64,000 nucleotides of DNA from Thauera sp. 28 (GCF_000310145.2 NZ_AMXA01000001.1:1-64000); one strand, 5' to 3'; counted from the stretch's first letter, positions 26,252-34,914 are shown. The notes: generated from the sequence alone by a model not told the origin. Program-made: numbers and translations.

Positions 26252-26746
26252 TCAGCCGCGCTCGCCCGGCACCATGCCGGCGCCGAGCAGGCTCAGCACT
26301 TCGGCCGGGCCGCGGCGCTCCGTCGCGGCCGGTGGCTGCCGGCGGCGGCGTTCGATCATCACCCCCACGCTGTCCACGTCCTCGAACTTGCGCGGTTTGG
26401 TGACGCGGACGCGCACCCAGTGGGCGCCGAAACGGCCGAGCAGCAGGCTGGCCACGGCCTCGGCGAAGGCTTCGAGCAGGCGGTAGCGGTGGTTCGCCAT
26501 CATCTCGCACAGCGCGCTGCGCACCTCGCTGTAGTCGATGGTGTCGCCGATGTGGTCGGTGTCGCAGGCCAGGCTGCGCGGCAGGCCGGCGGCGAGGTCG
26601 ATGCGCACGGGCTGGGTGTCGTGCAGCTCGTCGTGGTGGATGCCGATCACCGTCTGGCCCAGGAAGCCGTCGATGAAGATGATGTCGAGGCTTGCGGCGA
26701 CCGGGTCGTGCATCGAGTGGGTGTGCAGGTTGAGGGTGTCGGACAT
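26252..26746 (-). CDS. folB: Dihydroneopterin aldolase (FolB-like)
   Basis: A 164-residue FolB-family protein: IIFIDGFLGQTVIGIHHDE, TIDYSEVRSALCEMMANHRYRLLEAFAE and VRVRVTKPRKFEDVDSVGV. FolB cleaves or epimerises dihydroneopterin to give the hydroxymethylpterin needed for folate and, here, probably for H4MPT. The gene is convergent with fae, separated by a bidirectional terminator. A start at 26746 fits the domain; 26788 is an alternative giving a 14-residue extension. Confidence 0.85.
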   Translation of the reverse strand: MSDTLNLHTHSMHDPVAASLDIIFIDGFLGQTVIGIHHDELHDTQPVRIDLAAGLPRSLACDTDHIGDTIDYSEVRSALCEMMANHRYRLLEAFAEAVASLLLGRFGAHWVRVRVTKPRKFEDVDSVGVMIERRRRQPPAATERRGPAEVLSLLGAGMVPGERG

Positions 26747-26907
26747 CGGGCTGGGGTTGGGCTGTGGGGTCAAGGCCGGGGTCTCCATGCGAGGGCGCGA
26801 GCAGTGCGGGGCGTGACGAGGCCGCCAGGGCGGTTCGACCACCACTCAAGCGAAAAGCGCGCCATCGGTGGGGGCAGTCCTGCTGCCTTGCCCGTCCTTG
26901 CCGTGGC

Positions 26908-26913
26908 TATAAT
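26908..26913 (+). promoter_or_regulatory. Possible sigma-70 -10 element for the flavoprotein/mfnB operon
   Basis: A perfect TATAAT lies 127 bases upstream of the flavoprotein start at 27041. The best -35 candidate (TTGCCC at 26888) has only a 14-base spacer, so the promoter is uncertain. No sigma-54 motif is seen here, unlike the catabolic operons. Confidence 0.3.
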
Positions 26914-27040
26914 CGATCAGGCCATGCAGCGCGCCGTGCGTGGCGAGGCGGGCATGCTAGTTGCTGAAGAGCATCCATCACAAGAACATTCGAGACACGC
27001 GGCCTGAGTCCTGCCGCGCGCGCCCCAACCGGACCCTTCG

Positions 27041-27697
27041 ATGTCCCACGCCGAAACCCATACCGCGCATCCGCTGCCTGGCGATCTCGACGAGCAGGAT
27101 TACAGGCTGCCGACGGGCGGCACTGCAGGCGACATGGCACGCCGCAGCCGCTTCGCCTGGGCGCTCACCGGCTCCGGCCACTACCTGCAGGAATGCATCG
27201 CGCTCGCCCTGCGCCTGCCGGCGGTCGATCTCTTCCTGTCGGCGGCGGCCGAGGAAGTACTGCCGCTCTACGACTTCCGTATCGCCGAGCTGCGCGAGCG
27301 CTGCCGCGTGTTCCGCGACAAGACGGCCAGCTCGGTGCCGGTCGGCATGCTCTACGACGACGTCTATCACACCGTGATCGTCGCCCCGGCGACCAGCAAC
27401 ACGGTCGCCAAGTGCGCCTTCGGCATATCCGACACGCTGCCCACCAACATCTTCGCCCAGGCCGGCAAGCTGGAGATCCCCGGCATCGTGCTGGCCTGCG
27501 ACATGAAGCCGGTGGTCGTCACCAAGGCCCCGCGCGAATGGGTCGAGCTCAAGCCGCGCAACATCGAACTGGAGAACGTCGAGCGCCTGCGCCGCATCGA
27601 CTTCTGCGAAGTGGTCGAATCCCCCGATGAACTCGAGCAGCGCCTGCAGCGCCGCCTCGACGAGCTGGCACTGACATGGAACGCATCCTCTTCCTGA
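27041..27697 (+). CDS. Archaeal-type flavoprotein, DmrB/AfpA-like (putative dihydromethanopterin reductase)
   Basis: A 218-residue flavoprotein of the family containing archaeal DmrB and bacterial AfpA: WALTGSGHYLQECIALALRLPAVDLFLSAAAEEVL, PVGMLYDDVYHTVIVAPATSNTVAKCAFGISDTLPTN and a late EWVELKPRNIELENVERL. It probably binds FMN and reduces dihydromethanopterin to the tetrahydro form (inferred from family and context). It overlaps the next gene by 22 bases, forming an operon with the DHPS-like, DUF447 and mfnB genes. Confidence 0.85.
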   Translation: MSHAETHTAHPLPGDLDEQDYRLPTGGTAGDMARRSRFAWALTGSGHYLQECIALALRLPAVDLFLSAAAEEVLPLYDFRIAELRERCRVFRDKTASSVPVGMLYDDVYHTVIVAPATSNTVAKCAFGISDTLPTNIFAQAGKLEIPGIVLACDMKPVVVTKAPREWVELKPRNIELENVERLRRIDFCEVVESPDELEQRLQRRLDELALTWNASSS

Positions 27698-29103
27698 CCG
27701 GCCGGCTCGCCCACCACAGCCTGGAAAAGGTGCTCGCCGGCATGGCCCCCGCGCCCTTCGAATGGGAGGTGCGCGAACTCGGCCTGCAGGTCGCCGGGCT
27801 GATGACGGCCGACATGATCCAGCGCCGCCTGCACGACGTCGCCGGCTTCGACCGCGTGCTGGTGCCCGGGCGCTGCCGCGGCGACCTCGTCGCGCTCGGT
27901 GCCCACCTCGGCGTGCCGGTCGAGCGCGGGCCGGAGGAGCTCAAGGACTTGCCGCGCCACTTCAACCGCGCGGCGCGCGCGGTCGACCTGTCGCGCTACG
28001 ACACGCGCATCTTCGCCGAGATCGTCGAGGCTCCCCTGCTCGGCGTGGACGGGGTGCTGGCGCGGGCGCGCCAGCTGAGCGCCTGCGGCGCCGACGTGAT
28101 CGACCTCGGCTGCCTGCCCGAGACGCCTTTTCCGCACCTTGAGGACTGCGTCGCCGCCCTCAAGGCCGAGGGCTTCGCGGTGTCGGTCGACTCGCTCAAC
28201 CCGCAGGAACTGCTGCGCGGCGGGCGTGCCGGCGCCGACTACCTGCTGAGCCTGTCGCTCGACAGCCTGTGGATTGCCGACGAGGTCGCCTCGACCCCGG
28301 TCATCATCCCGCGCGAGCCGTCGGACGAGGCCTCGCTGCATGCCGCGGTGGAGACCATGCTGCGGCGCGGGCGGCCCTTTCTCGCCGATGCCATTCTCGA
28401 TCCCATCCCCTTCGGCCTGCTCGCCTCGCTGTGCCGCTACCAGCGCCTGCGCGAGCGCTATCCCGAGCTGGCGATCATGTTGGGCGTGGGCAATGTCACC
28501 GAGCTTACCGAGGCCGACACCAGCGGCATCAACGCGGTTCTGTTCGGCATCGCCGCCGAGCTCGGCGTAGCGGCCGTGCTCACCACCGAGGTGAGCGGCC
28601 ATGCGCGGCGCGCCGTGCGCGAGGCCGACGTCGCGCGCCGCGTCATGCATGCCGCACGCGAGACCCGCAGCCTGCCCAAGGGCTTGTCCGACGCGCTGAT
28701 GACGGTGCATGACAAGCGCCCCTTTCCCGACAGCCCGGACGAGATTGCCGAGACGGCTGCAGCGGTGCGCGACCCGAACTTCCGCGTGCAGGTCTCGGCG
28801 CAAGGCCTGCACGTCTACAACCGCGACGGCCACCACGTCGCCGCCGACCCTTTCGCGCTGTGGCCGAAGCTGGGGCTGGAGGACGACGGTGGCCACGCCT
28901 TTTACATGGGGGTGGAGCTGGCGCGTGCGGAGATCGCCTGGTCGCTCGGCAAGCGCTACACCCAGGACCAGCCGCTGGCCTGGGGCTGCGCGGTCGAGCG
29001 CGCCGCCGAAGACCTGCTCGCCTGGTGTGCCCCCGCATCCACCAAGACCCGGCGCGCGCCTGCGCAGCGGCCGGAAAGCGTTGAGGACAAGCCGCAAACA
29101 TGA
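27676..29103 (+). CDS. Dihydropteroate synthase-like protein of the H4MPT cluster (DUF6513 type)
   Basis: A 475-residue protein whose middle part is a TIM-barrel pterin-binding (DHPS-like) domain: LSACGADVIDLGCLPETPFP, GFAVSVDSLNPQELLRGGRAGADYLLSLS, MLGVGNVTELTEADTSGIN. The N terminus (MERILFLTGRLAHHSLEKVLAG) and the extended C terminus match the methylotroph/archaeal DHPS-like family rather than FolP. It is expected to join the pterin to the ribofuranosylaminobenzene moiety during H4MPT synthesis (inferred). The stop overlaps the next start (ATGA). Confidence 0.87.
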   Translation: MERILFLTGRLAHHSLEKVLAGMAPAPFEWEVRELGLQVAGLMTADMIQRRLHDVAGFDRVLVPGRCRGDLVALGAHLGVPVERGPEELKDLPRHFNRAARAVDLSRYDTRIFAEIVEAPLLGVDGVLARARQLSACGADVIDLGCLPETPFPHLEDCVAALKAEGFAVSVDSLNPQELLRGGRAGADYLLSLSLDSLWIADEVASTPVIIPREPSDEASLHAAVETMLRRGRPFLADAILDPIPFGLLASLCRYQRLRERYPELAIMLGVGNVTELTEADTSGINAVLFGIAAELGVAAVLTTEVSGHARRAVREADVARRVMHAARETRSLPKGLSDALMTVHDKRPFPDSPDEIAETAAAVRDPNFRVQVSAQGLHVYNRDGHHVAADPFALWPKLGLEDDGGHAFYMGVELARAEIAWSLGKRYTQDQPLAWGCAVERAAEDLLAWCAPASTKTRRAPAQRPESVEDKPQT

Positions 29104-29681
29104 TCTTCGAAACCGTGGTCAGTACCCTGTCGCCCGAGGGCGAGGTGCATCTGGCGCCGATGGGCGTGCGTTACGAGGGGGAGGGCGAGGAGGCGGTGGT
29201 GGCGTTGATGCCGTTCAAGCCCTCGCGCACGCTCGACAACATCCTCGCCACCCGCTGCGCGGTGCTCAATCTGACGACCGATGTGCGTGTGTTCGCCGGC
29301 TGCGTCACCGGCCGCCGCGAATGGCCAACGGTGGCGCTCGAGGGCTTCGCCGGCCGTCGCCTGGAGGGCGCGCTCGCCCACGTCGAGCTCGAACTGCGCG
29401 GCGACCAGGACGACGCCCTGCGCCCCACGCTGCGCATGCGGCGCGGCCGCGAGGTGCTGCACGCCAGTTTTCCCGGCTTCAACCGGGCCCAGGCGGCGGT
29501 GATCGAGGGCGCGGTGCTGGTCAGCCGGCTCGGCATGCTGCCGCGCAGCAAGGTCGAGACCGAAATGGAGTACCTGCAGATCGCCATCGACAAGACCGCC
29601 GGGCCGCGCGAGCAGACGGCCTGGGACTGGCTCTATGCCGCGGTCGAGCGCTACTACGCCGAGAACCCGGAGGCCGTGTGA
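29100..29681 (+). CDS. DUF447-family protein of the H4MPT cluster
   Basis: A 193-residue cytoplasmic protein of the DUF447 family shared by methanogens and H4MPT-using bacteria: IFETVVSTLSPEGEVHLAPMGV, MPFKPSRTLDNILATRCAVLN, FPGFNRAQAAVIEGAVLVSRL and EMEYLQIAIDKTAG. The split-barrel-like start suggests a flavin- or pterin-binding fold, but the function is not known. It is translationally coupled to the upstream and downstream genes. Confidence 0.85.
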   Translation: MIFETVVSTLSPEGEVHLAPMGVRYEGEGEEAVVALMPFKPSRTLDNILATRCAVLNLTTDVRVFAGCVTGRREWPTVALEGFAGRRLEGALAHVELELRGDQDDALRPTLRMRRGREVLHASFPGFNRAQAAVIEGAVLVSRLGMLPRSKVETEMEYLQIAIDKTAGPREQTAWDWLYAAVERYYAENPEAV

Positions 29682-29682
29682 C

Positions 29683-30435
29683 ATGCGCATGCTGGTGAGC
29701 GTGCGCGACGTCGCCGAGGCGCGCGAGGCGCTGCAGGCCGGGGTCGATTTCATCGACTTGAAGGAGCCGTCCGCGGGCGCGCTCGGTGGCCTGGCCTTGC
29801 CGCTGATCCGCGAGCTTGTGGCTGCGCTGCGGGCGGGCGAAGGTGGCCTTGATGCACGCGCGCGGCCGCTGATCAGCGCCACCATCGGCGACCTGCCGGT
29901 CGCTGCCGGCGCGGACATCCTGGCGCGCGCGCGCGCAGTCGGTGCGTGCGGGGTCGACCTGGTCAAGGTCGGCGTGCCCGGCCGTGGCGAAGCGGCGTGT
30001 GGGCTGCTGGCAGCGCTGGCCACACTGCCGCTGGCGATCGTGCCGGTGCTGATCGCCGACGACGGGCTGGACGCGGCGGTGATCGACGCCGCTTGTGTGC
30101 CGCCTTTTGCCGCGGTGATGGCCGACACCCAGGCGAAGCACGCCGGCAGCCTGCTCGACCTGCTCGGCGCCGAAGCCCTTGGCGCCTTCATCGAGCGCGC
30201 CCATGGCGCGGGGCGGATGGTGGGCTTGGCCGGCGCCCTGCGCACCGCCGACCTTGCGCCACTGGCGCGGCTGGGGCCGGACTTCGCCGGCTTTCGCAGC
30301 GCAGTGTGTGAGGGGCGCCGCGAGGGCCGGCTCGATCCGCGGCGCCTGCGCGCGCTGCGCGCGGCGATCGACGGCCTGGCCACGCAGGTGGCGACAAAGC
30401 CAGCGCGTACGGCCGCGGAAGCGCCCGCCGTGTGA
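29683..30435 (+). CDS. mfnB: (5-Formylfuran-3-yl)methyl phosphate synthase (MfnB)
   Basis: A 250-residue TIM-barrel protein (DUF556/MfnB family): MLVSVRDVAEAREALQAGVDFIDLKEPSAGALGGL with the Schiff-base-type Lys in DLKEPS, PLISATIGDL, GVDLVKVGVPG and FAAVMADTQAKHAGSLLDLL. MfnB makes the furan precursor of methanofuran from two glyceraldehyde-3-phosphate molecules. Its presence implies that the cell makes a methanofuran-like carrier for the Fhc complex. It is preceded by the DUF447 gene and followed by a protease gene. Confidence 0.9.
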   Translation: MRMLVSVRDVAEAREALQAGVDFIDLKEPSAGALGGLALPLIRELVAALRAGEGGLDARARPLISATIGDLPVAAGADILARARAVGACGVDLVKVGVPGRGEAACGLLAALATLPLAIVPVLIADDGLDAAVIDAACVPPFAAVMADTQAKHAGSLLDLLGAEALGAFIERAHGAGRMVGLAGALRTADLAPLARLGPDFAGFRSAVCEGRREGRLDPRRLRALRAAIDGLATQVATKPARTAAEAPAV

Positions 30436-30442
30436 GCCTGCA

Positions 30443-31318
30443 ATGAGCGCGCGACCTGGCTCCGAGTGCGCGCCCGTGTACGCCTGGCGTGTGCTCGGCC
30501 TGCCGGTCGTGCTGCTGTGCATGGTGCTTCTCGCAGGCGCGGCGGCTGCCAACGTCTTCGTTGCCGACCGCCGCGCTTACCGCCCCGCCGACCAGCCGCT
30601 GCTGCGCTCGGTAGGCATCGTGGTCAATGCCGGCCGCCAGGTCGGCAGCGCCTTCCTGGTCGGCGAATGCCACGCGGTGACGACCTTCCACTCGGCCTTC
30701 TTCCGTGACGCGCAGGCGGCCTCCAGCGAGGAGCCCATCGGCGTGCCCGATGACGTTCCGCATCGCGGACATGCGCTCGCCTTCCACATCGGCCCCGATC
30801 CCGAGCGGCCGGGCGTGTTCCGCCACCGCAGCGTGGCGCGCGTGGTCGACTTCGGCAACTACCATCCGGCCGCCCCGCGCGGCATGACCGGCGACTGGGC
30901 CATCCTCCAGCTCGACGACTGCCTCGGCCGCGAATATGGCTTCCTGCCCACCCTGCGGCCGACCTCTGCCGACTATCTGCCGCAGGGGCCGTTGATGACG
31001 ATCAGCTTCCCGTATTCGGGCGGAAAGCGGGTGGGTGTAGCGGTCGAGGAGGGCTGCCGGGCACGCGACAGCGGCCCGGTGATTGGCCTGATTGCGGTCG
31101 ACTGCGCTTTCGAGGCCGGTATGTCGGGCGGGCCGGTGCTCGAGAAGCAAGGTGATGGCCAATGGCGGGTGGTGGGCATCATGCAGCTGCGTTTCAGCCC
31201 GGTGAAGCGCGTGCTGCCTGCCTTCGAGTACCGTCACCGCAACCAGATGGTGCATGCCGTGGCCTTCTTCCGGGCGCTCGAGCGCGTGCTCGCGCAGCGC
31301 GCCGGGCGGCCACACTAA
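30443..31318 (+). CDS. Secreted trypsin-like serine protease
   Basis: A 291-residue exported protein. After a hydrophobic segment (VLGLPVVLLCMVLLAGAAAA, about residues 13-34) comes a chymotrypsin-fold domain with likely catalytic His (AVTTFHSAFF), Asp (GDWAILQLDD) and Ser (FEAGMSGGPVL). It is unusual inside a cofactor-biosynthesis operon, starting only 7 bases after mfnB. Its substrate is unknown. It might be a periplasmic quality-control protease, or simply a passenger in the operon. Confidence 0.82.
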   Translation: MSARPGSECAPVYAWRVLGLPVVLLCMVLLAGAAAANVFVADRRAYRPADQPLLRSVGIVVNAGRQVGSAFLVGECHAVTTFHSAFFRDAQAASSEEPIGVPDDVPHRGHALAFHIGPDPERPGVFRHRSVARVVDFGNYHPAAPRGMTGDWAILQLDDCLGREYGFLPTLRPTSADYLPQGPLMTISFPYSGGKRVGVAVEEGCRARDSGPVIGLIAVDCAFEAGMSGGPVLEKQGDGQWRVVGIMQLRFSPVKRVLPAFEYRHRNQMVHAVAFFRALERVLAQRAGRPH

Positions 31319-31324
31319 GGCTCA

Positions 31325-31351
31325 CGCGCGCAAGGCGCGCGCTTGCGCGCG
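31325..31351. terminator. GC hairpin between convergent genes
   Basis: A perfect 10-bp stem (CGCGCGCAAG/CTTGCGCGCG) with a 7-base loop lies in the 41-base gap between the protease gene and the convergent kinase gene. It has no T run, so intrinsic termination is uncertain. Confidence 0.4.
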
Positions 31352-31359
31352 GCGGCTGC

Positions 31360-31929
31360 TCAGCCGAGGGCGCGGTCGAACTCGGTGCGGTTCAGCACCC
31401 GGCAGTCGATGCCTGCGCGCGCGCACTGTTCGGCGTAGGCGGGAAAGGCGCGGTCGACGATGCCGGCGGCGGCGAGTTCGGCCGGCGTGGCGCCTGCCGG
31501 CAGCGCGCAAGCCTTCACCAGCACGAGTTCGCTGGCGCCCAGGCGCAGCGCCAGCCAGGCCGCCAGGCTGTCGCTGGTCACGTCCCAGCTGGTGAGCGCA
31601 TCGGCCGCGTCGCGCTGCAGGTCCAGCGCCAGCCAGATCGTGGCACGGCCTGCGGCCAGGGGGGCGTGCATGCCGGCCACCGACTCGGCGAGCGCCAGTC
31701 GCGGCTCGATGCCATGCAGCAGATGAGCGCACTGTGCCATGCCGAGTACCGCCATGTTGTGCGCGGCCACGTCATCCACCTGCCAGTGTGCCTGCGCGGC
31801 GCGCGCGGCATCGGCAAAGGCGCCGCCGCCGGGCACGACGGCGGTGCCTCCGGCGCGGGCGATGCGGTCCAGCCAGGCCGGCAGCAGCGGGTCGCGCAGC
31901 AGGCTGCCGCCGAGCTTCACGACGCGCAT
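31360..31929 (-). CDS. Amino-acid-kinase-fold protein, MfnE-like
   Basis: A 189-residue small amino-acid-kinase-family protein: RVVKLGGSLLRDP, GGTAVVPGGGAFADAARA, DVTSDSLAAWLALRLGASELVLVKAC and FDRALG. MfnE phosphorylates the aminomethylfuran phosphate in methanofuran synthesis, and this size and fold with mfnB nearby make that the best guess. It overlaps the hydantoinase-like gene upstream by 13 bases. Confidence 0.78.
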   Translation of the reverse strand: MRVVKLGGSLLRDPLLPAWLDRIARAGGTAVVPGGGAFADAARAAQAHWQVDDVAAHNMAVLGMAQCAHLLHGIEPRLALAESVAGMHAPLAAGRATIWLALDLQRDAADALTSWDVTSDSLAAWLALRLGASELVLVKACALPAGATPAELAAAGIVDRAFPAYAEQCARAGIDCRVLNRTEFDRALG

Positions 31930-33101
31930 GGGGGCTCCGCTGCGGGTGCTGTTGCGGCGCGGGGAGAGGCGCCAGGCGCTGTGACCAGGTCTGCGTCGCC
32001 CGCAAGCTGGGCGACGGCCACGCTCGGCGCGCACACCCGTGCCCAGTCGCGGTATGCAGGCGCGACGCGGGCGAGGGCATCGAAGCCGACCGTGGGGTGG
32101 CCGAGCGCCTCGCCGAGCTCACCCACCAGGAAGGCGCCGCAGCCGGCACCGACCAAGGGCATGCCGGCGGGCGGGGCTGCGGCGCGGATCACGCGCTCGA
32201 GGTTGCGCCGGATCTCCGCCAGCATCAGCGCACGCCAGCGCCGGGCGAAATCGTCCCAGTCGTCGGTGCCGGCGTCGCGTGCGTCGTGGCCGATCATGCG
32301 TGCCAGCCGCAGCCGGCTGCCGGCTGCGTCGCGCGCGCCGTTGTCGGCGGCTGGGTAGTGGTCGTGCGCGGGGTCGAGCTCGCCGGTGAGGCGGAACACG
32401 TCTGCCGTGGTGGCGAAGAATTCGTTCATCACGTTGCAGGCCTGGCCGCGAAAGCGGATGCGGCGTGCGAGCGCGCACAGGGGGCTGCGCACCACGCCCA
32501 GATAGACCAGCTCGCCGCTTGCCAGCCGCGCCGCGTCGCTGCGGCCGCAGGGGGCCGGGCGGCCGGCGCGGATCGCGATCAGGTCGGTGGTGGTGCTGCC
32601 GATGTCGACCAGCACGGCGTCGGGCAGGGCGTGTGCGACCAGGCTGGCGGTGGCGAGCCAGTTGGCGGAGGCGACCGCGGGCCAGTGCGCGGCGGCTGCG
32701 CTGGCGTCCAGCCAGCCGGCGTCGCCGGCGTAGAAGCGGGTCGCTGCGCCGAGGCGATCGGCGAGGTGGGCGCACAGTGCGCGCACGCCGGCCTCGCGGT
32801 CGGCGAAGAGGTCGGTCATCTCGGCAGTCATCGTCACCGCATGGCGGGCGTGGGCGAATGCCGGCCAGCGCGCGCGCGCGGCGTGCAGCGCCGCGTCCAG
32901 ATGCGCCAGCCCCTTCCACAGCGGCGTAGCCCACTGGCCGATGGCGGTGACGGTGCCGGCCTCGAGCAGGCTGGCCTTGACGTGGGCGCCGCCGATGTCC
33001 CAGCCGATCAGCGGCGCCGACGTGCCGGCCGCGCCCTTGCCTGGAGGCACCACGAGCGCGGCGTCGGGGTCGAGCGTATCAGGCAGGTTCGGTGGGGGCA
33101 T
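31917..33101 (-). CDS. Hydantoinase/oxoprolinase-like protein of the H4MPT cluster
   Basis: A 394-residue protein with an actin/ASKHA-like ATPase fold as in hydantoinase A: LIGWDIGGAHVKASLLEAG, a second phosphate loop VLVDIGSTTTDLIAI, ELVYLGVVRSPL and PLVGAGCGAFLVGELGEALG. The family is conserved in H4MPT-linked C1 clusters of bacteria and archaea, but its reaction is unsettled. It overlaps both neighbours, so the three minus-strand genes are coupled. The start at 33101 leaves a proline-rich N terminus of about 30 residues that may be untranslated. Confidence 0.82.
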   Translation of the reverse strand: MPPPNLPDTLDPDAALVVPPGKGAAGTSAPLIGWDIGGAHVKASLLEAGTVTAIGQWATPLWKGLAHLDAALHAARARWPAFAHARHAVTMTAEMTDLFADREAGVRALCAHLADRLGAATRFYAGDAGWLDASAAAAHWPAVASANWLATASLVAHALPDAVLVDIGSTTTDLIAIRAGRPAPCGRSDAARLASGELVYLGVVRSPLCALARRIRFRGQACNVMNEFFATTADVFRLTGELDPAHDHYPAADNGARDAAGSRLRLARMIGHDARDAGTDDWDDFARRWRALMLAEIRRNLERVIRAAAPPAGMPLVGAGCGAFLVGELGEALGHPTVGFDALARVAPAYRDWARVCAPSVAVAQLAGDADLVTAPGASPRAATAPAAEPPCAS

Positions 33102-34185
33102 GGGCCGACTCGGTGGCAGGGTTGGCAAGTGCGGCGTCGTGGCCGGCAATGATGTCGGCGGCGAGCCGGCGCGGCGGGCGTGCGCCGTCGCGCACTGGGC
33201 CGGTAGCTGGCGGTGGTGCGGCGAGCCCGGCATAGGCGCAGGTCAGGCGCGGGTTGATCTCGATGACAGACAGCTGGCCGTCGACCTGGCGGACGAAGTC
33301 GATGCCCACGAAGCCGGCCAGCCCGGGGACAGCCGCGGCGCAGCGCGCGGCCAGGTCGTGCAACGTAGGCGTTACCGGCGCCACGCCGGCGTCGACACCG
33401 GCATAGCCGAGCCGGCCGTCGGCCGCTACCGTCAGGCGCTGGCGGTTGACGCTCAGCACCTCGACGCGCCCGCCGGCGCACAGCAGCGACAGACTGAGCG
33501 CATCGCCCTCGACCCAGGCTTCGAGCGTCCATCGGGTGGGCATGCCGGCGGCAGCTTGCACTTCACCCGAGCCGACCACCGCGCCTGTTGCGCCCAGCGC
33601 CGCATGCGCAGCGGCAAAATCAGCGAACACCCGGGTGTGCTCGCTGCCGGCGCCGTCGTCGGGCTTGAGCACCCAGCGCCCCGGCTGCGCGGGCAGGGGC
33701 AGGCCAGGCGCCCACGCCCGCGGTGTCGGAACGCCCTGCGCGGCGAGGCGTTCGCGGGTGCGTGTCTTGCTGGTCGCCACCCGGATCGCCCCGGCGCTGC
33801 AGCCAATCCAGCGCACCGGCGCGACCGCCTGGCACAGGCTGAGCAGGCAGTCGCCCGTCTCGGGTGCAATCACCCACACGAGGTCGAAAGCCGACTGCTG
33901 CGCGTGCAACCAGGCGGCCAGGTCGTCGACCCCGGCGGTAGGCAGGCGGCGCATGGCAGTGCCAGGTGTGCGCATGGGCGCAGGCAGCGGCGCCAGGCCC
34001 GCGTCGGCGACGCCGATCTCCAGGCCGGGCAGGGCGCTCAGCTCGCCGAGCAGCGCGTCGCGCATGCGCACGCCCTGGGCGAGCAGGGACTCGCCCAGGG
34101 CGCCTGCAGGCTCGGCGGCTGCGGCTTCTCCCAGCCCCCCCGCGCTGATAAATTCGAGCACCAGAATCCGTCGAGTCCTTGTCAT
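33079..34185 (-). CDS. ATP-grasp ligase, MfnD-like
   Basis: A 368-residue ATP-grasp ligase: ILVLEFISAGGLGE at the N terminus, DLVWVIAPETGDCLLSLCQ, the nucleotide-binding GRWVLKPDDGAGSEHTRVF, GFVGIDFVRQ and the metal site LSVIEINPRLTCAYAGL. It resembles MfnD (tyramine-glutamate ligase), which builds the methanofuran side chain. The best start (34185) overlaps the start codon of the divergent HisA-like gene within a shared CATG. Upstream starts at 34194 and 34203 also exist. Confidence 0.82.
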   Translation of the reverse strand: MTRTRRILVLEFISAGGLGEAAAAEPAGALGESLLAQGVRMRDALLGELSALPGLEIGVADAGLAPLPAPMRTPGTAMRRLPTAGVDDLAAWLHAQQSAFDLVWVIAPETGDCLLSLCQAVAPVRWIGCSAGAIRVATSKTRTRERLAAQGVPTPRAWAPGLPLPAQPGRWVLKPDDGAGSEHTRVFADFAAAHAALGATGAVVGSGEVQAAAGMPTRWTLEAWVEGDALSLSLLCAGGRVEVLSVNRQRLTVAADGRLGYAGVDAGVAPVTPTLHDLAARCAAAVPGLAGFVGIDFVRQVDGQLSVIEINPRLTCAYAGLAAPPPATGPVRDGARPPRRLAADIIAGHDAALANPATESAHAPTEPA

Positions 34186-34894
34186 GCAGCTCATTCCCGT
34201 CATCGACCTGATGGCCGGCCAGGTCGTCCGCGGCGTGCGCGGCGAGCGCAGCGCCTACCGGCCGATCCGGTCGTCCCTGTGCGAATCGAGCGCCGCGCTC
34301 GATCTCGCCCCCCGTCTGCTGGCGCGTGCGGCGAGCGATACGCTCTATATTGCCGACCTCGACGCGCTGATGGGCGGCGCCCTGCAGTTCGACATCCTGG
34401 CCGCGCTGCTGGAACACCTGCCCGCAGCTCAATTCTGGGTCGATGGCGGCTTTCACGACGCAGAGTCGGTCGAAGCCTTCCGCCAGCGCCTCGGCCCGCA
34501 TGCCGCCCGCGTCGTCCCCATCGTCGCCAGCGAATCCCTTGCCGACGCAGACCACGCCCGCCGCTGCCTCGACGCGCACCGTACGCACTGCATTCTGTCA
34601 CTCGACCGCCGCCACGGCAGCCTGCTCGATGCCGGCGGCTGCCATGCCCACCCCGAATGGTGGCCCGACCGGGTCATCGTGATGACGCTCGACCGCGTCG
34701 GCGCAGACACAGGGCCCGACCTCGACACCTTGCACAGCGTGCAGGCCCTGCGGCCGGACGTGCAGTTGATCGGCGCCGGCGGCATCCGCCAGAACGCCGA
34801 CCTGCAGTGCGCCGCGGCGTCGGGCGCGCGCGCCTGGCTGGTCGCCTCGGCGCTGCACGACGGGCGTATCGGTGTGGACTGCACCGCAGACTGA
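34184..34894 (+). CDS. HisA/HisF-like TIM-barrel protein of the H4MPT cluster
   Basis: A 236-residue TIM-barrel relative of HisA: MQLIPVIDLMAGQVVRGVRGER (Asp8 region), DTLYIADLDALMGG, QFWVDGGF and LSLDRRHGSLLDAG, with IGAGGIRQNADL at the phosphate site. It is not in a histidine operon. Relatives occur in methylotroph H4MPT/methanofuran clusters, so a role in cofactor synthesis is inferred. It is the last C1 gene before the cassette block begins. Confidence 0.82.
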   Translation: MQLIPVIDLMAGQVVRGVRGERSAYRPIRSSLCESSAALDLAPRLLARAASDTLYIADLDALMGGALQFDILAALLEHLPAAQFWVDGGFHDAESVEAFRQRLGPHAARVVPIVASESLADADHARRCLDAHRTHCILSLDRRHGSLLDAGGCHAHPEWWPDRVIVMTLDRVGADTGPDLDTLHSVQALRPDVQLIGAGGIRQNADLQCAAASGARAWLVASALHDGRIGVDCTAD

Positions 34895-34914
34895 AACAGG
34901 AATCGTGCCAGGCT

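Noticed and set aside
34184..34894. Histidine-biosynthesis HisA.
   Set aside because: No other his genes are nearby and the protein sits among H4MPT and methanofuran genes; a HisA-like cofactor-pathway role fits better.
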